Both the position numbers and the translations under genes were made by a program. The notes under the pieces were generated by a model. That model saw nothing but the letters and a program-made list of their open reading frames with translations, ran no database searches and was not told the DNA's origin. DNA of 30,564 bases from a virus, in the IMG/VR virus record IMGVR_UViG_3300037726_000040, positions 1 to 30,564 of that record; one strand, 5' to 3'. Below, piece after piece: positions 30,381 through 30,564 of this stretch; within the stretch, counting starts at the first letter, position 1, and the number at the start of each line of letters is the position of its first letter.

Positions 30381-30564
30381 CTAGATCGGCGACGGATGGC
30401 CGCGCTCCCAGTGCCGATCGCGGGCCCCGACGATTACCCCATGGAGCTGCTTCCGCTTCTTGAGCAGCTCTCCATATCGTTTCGACAGCTCCGGATCGGG
30501 CCGCGCCCCCTGCGCTCTGAGTTGTGGCGCGATCTGTTTGATCTGCTCGTTGATCTGGTCATGC
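30381..30564 (-). CDS. C-terminal end of a helical protein (5' truncated by window edge)
   Basis: On the minus strand the frame is open from the window edge to TAG at 30383-30381, encoding about 60 residues: a charged helical stretch (QINEQIKQIAPQLRAQGARPDPELSKRYGELLKKRKQLHG) and a short end (GARDRHWERGHPSPI). It lies 9 bases upstream of the 443-residue gene in the same operon, so it is probably another virion or head gene. Identity cannot be told from this fragment. Confidence 0.6.
   Translation of the reverse strand, partial: HDQINEQIKQIAPQLRAQGARPDPELSKRYGELLKKRKQLHGVIVGARDRHWERGHPSPI

Noticed and set aside
30423-30440. 18-mer GGCCCCGACGATTACCCC nearly matching the terminator arm at 25736-25753
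   Set aside because: One mismatch in 18 is expected to occur about once by chance in a window this long, and this copy lies in coding sequence without a hairpin context.

Overview
The window looks like most of the structural region, plus part of the maintenance and control region, of a temperate, contractile-tailed (myovirus-type) phage. It could be an integrated prophage or a phage-plasmid. The sequence is GC-rich, with strong C/G bias at third codon positions and clear Shine-Dalgarno sites, so the host is a GC-rich bacterium. A Chloroflexota-type host is a guess from overall flavour only; no host marker gene is visible.

Left part (1-4024): the tail end of an unidentified gene, then a partition-like pair (ParA ATPase and a DNA-binding, coiled-coil partner whose gene contains a perfect 18-bp palindrome). 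A tyrosine recombinase follows, then a short cargo stretch with a 44-bp direct repeat, two small unknown proteins and a lipoprotein. It ends with a complete tRNA that has the hallmarks of an initiator tRNA-fMet.

Region 4024-4487 has no convincing protein gene. It is rich in hairpins and holds a degenerate tRNA-like sequence and a strong terminator. A consensus promoter (TTGACA, 17 bp, TATAGT) follows, and about 20 bp downstream of it sits a second intrinsic terminator, before the first virion gene. This layout suggests antitermination or attenuation of the late operon.

Region 4488-25694 is one long plus-strand morphogenesis operon. Most junctions overlap by ATGA/TAATG or are very short. In order it encodes a prohead protease, a very acidic putative scaffold, a major capsid protein with an Ig/FN3-like insertion, head-tail joining proteins, tail sheath, tail tube, tail assembly chaperones in two overlapping frames, tape measure, baseplate hub, a DUF5662 protein, a spike fused to fibre repeats, a LysM tail protein, gp25-like wedge, baseplate J, a P2 gpI-like protein fused to a probable beta-propeller, and small tail-tip proteins. 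An intrinsic terminator closes the operon.

Region 25747-27294 is a control cassette. Four small minus-strand genes, two or three with cysteine pairs, face a plus-strand Cro/XRE-type regulator. The two directions are driven by back-to-back consensus promoters whose -35 boxes are the two arms of one palindrome, TTGACA-ACA-TGTCAA, a likely shared operator.

Region 27476-30564 is a second, minus-strand block of probable neck and head-tail joining genes, transcribed towards the regulator, with another gene running off the right edge. Virion genes are therefore split into two convergent operons. Terminase, portal, lysis and replication genes are not in the window; terminase and portal may lie to the right.
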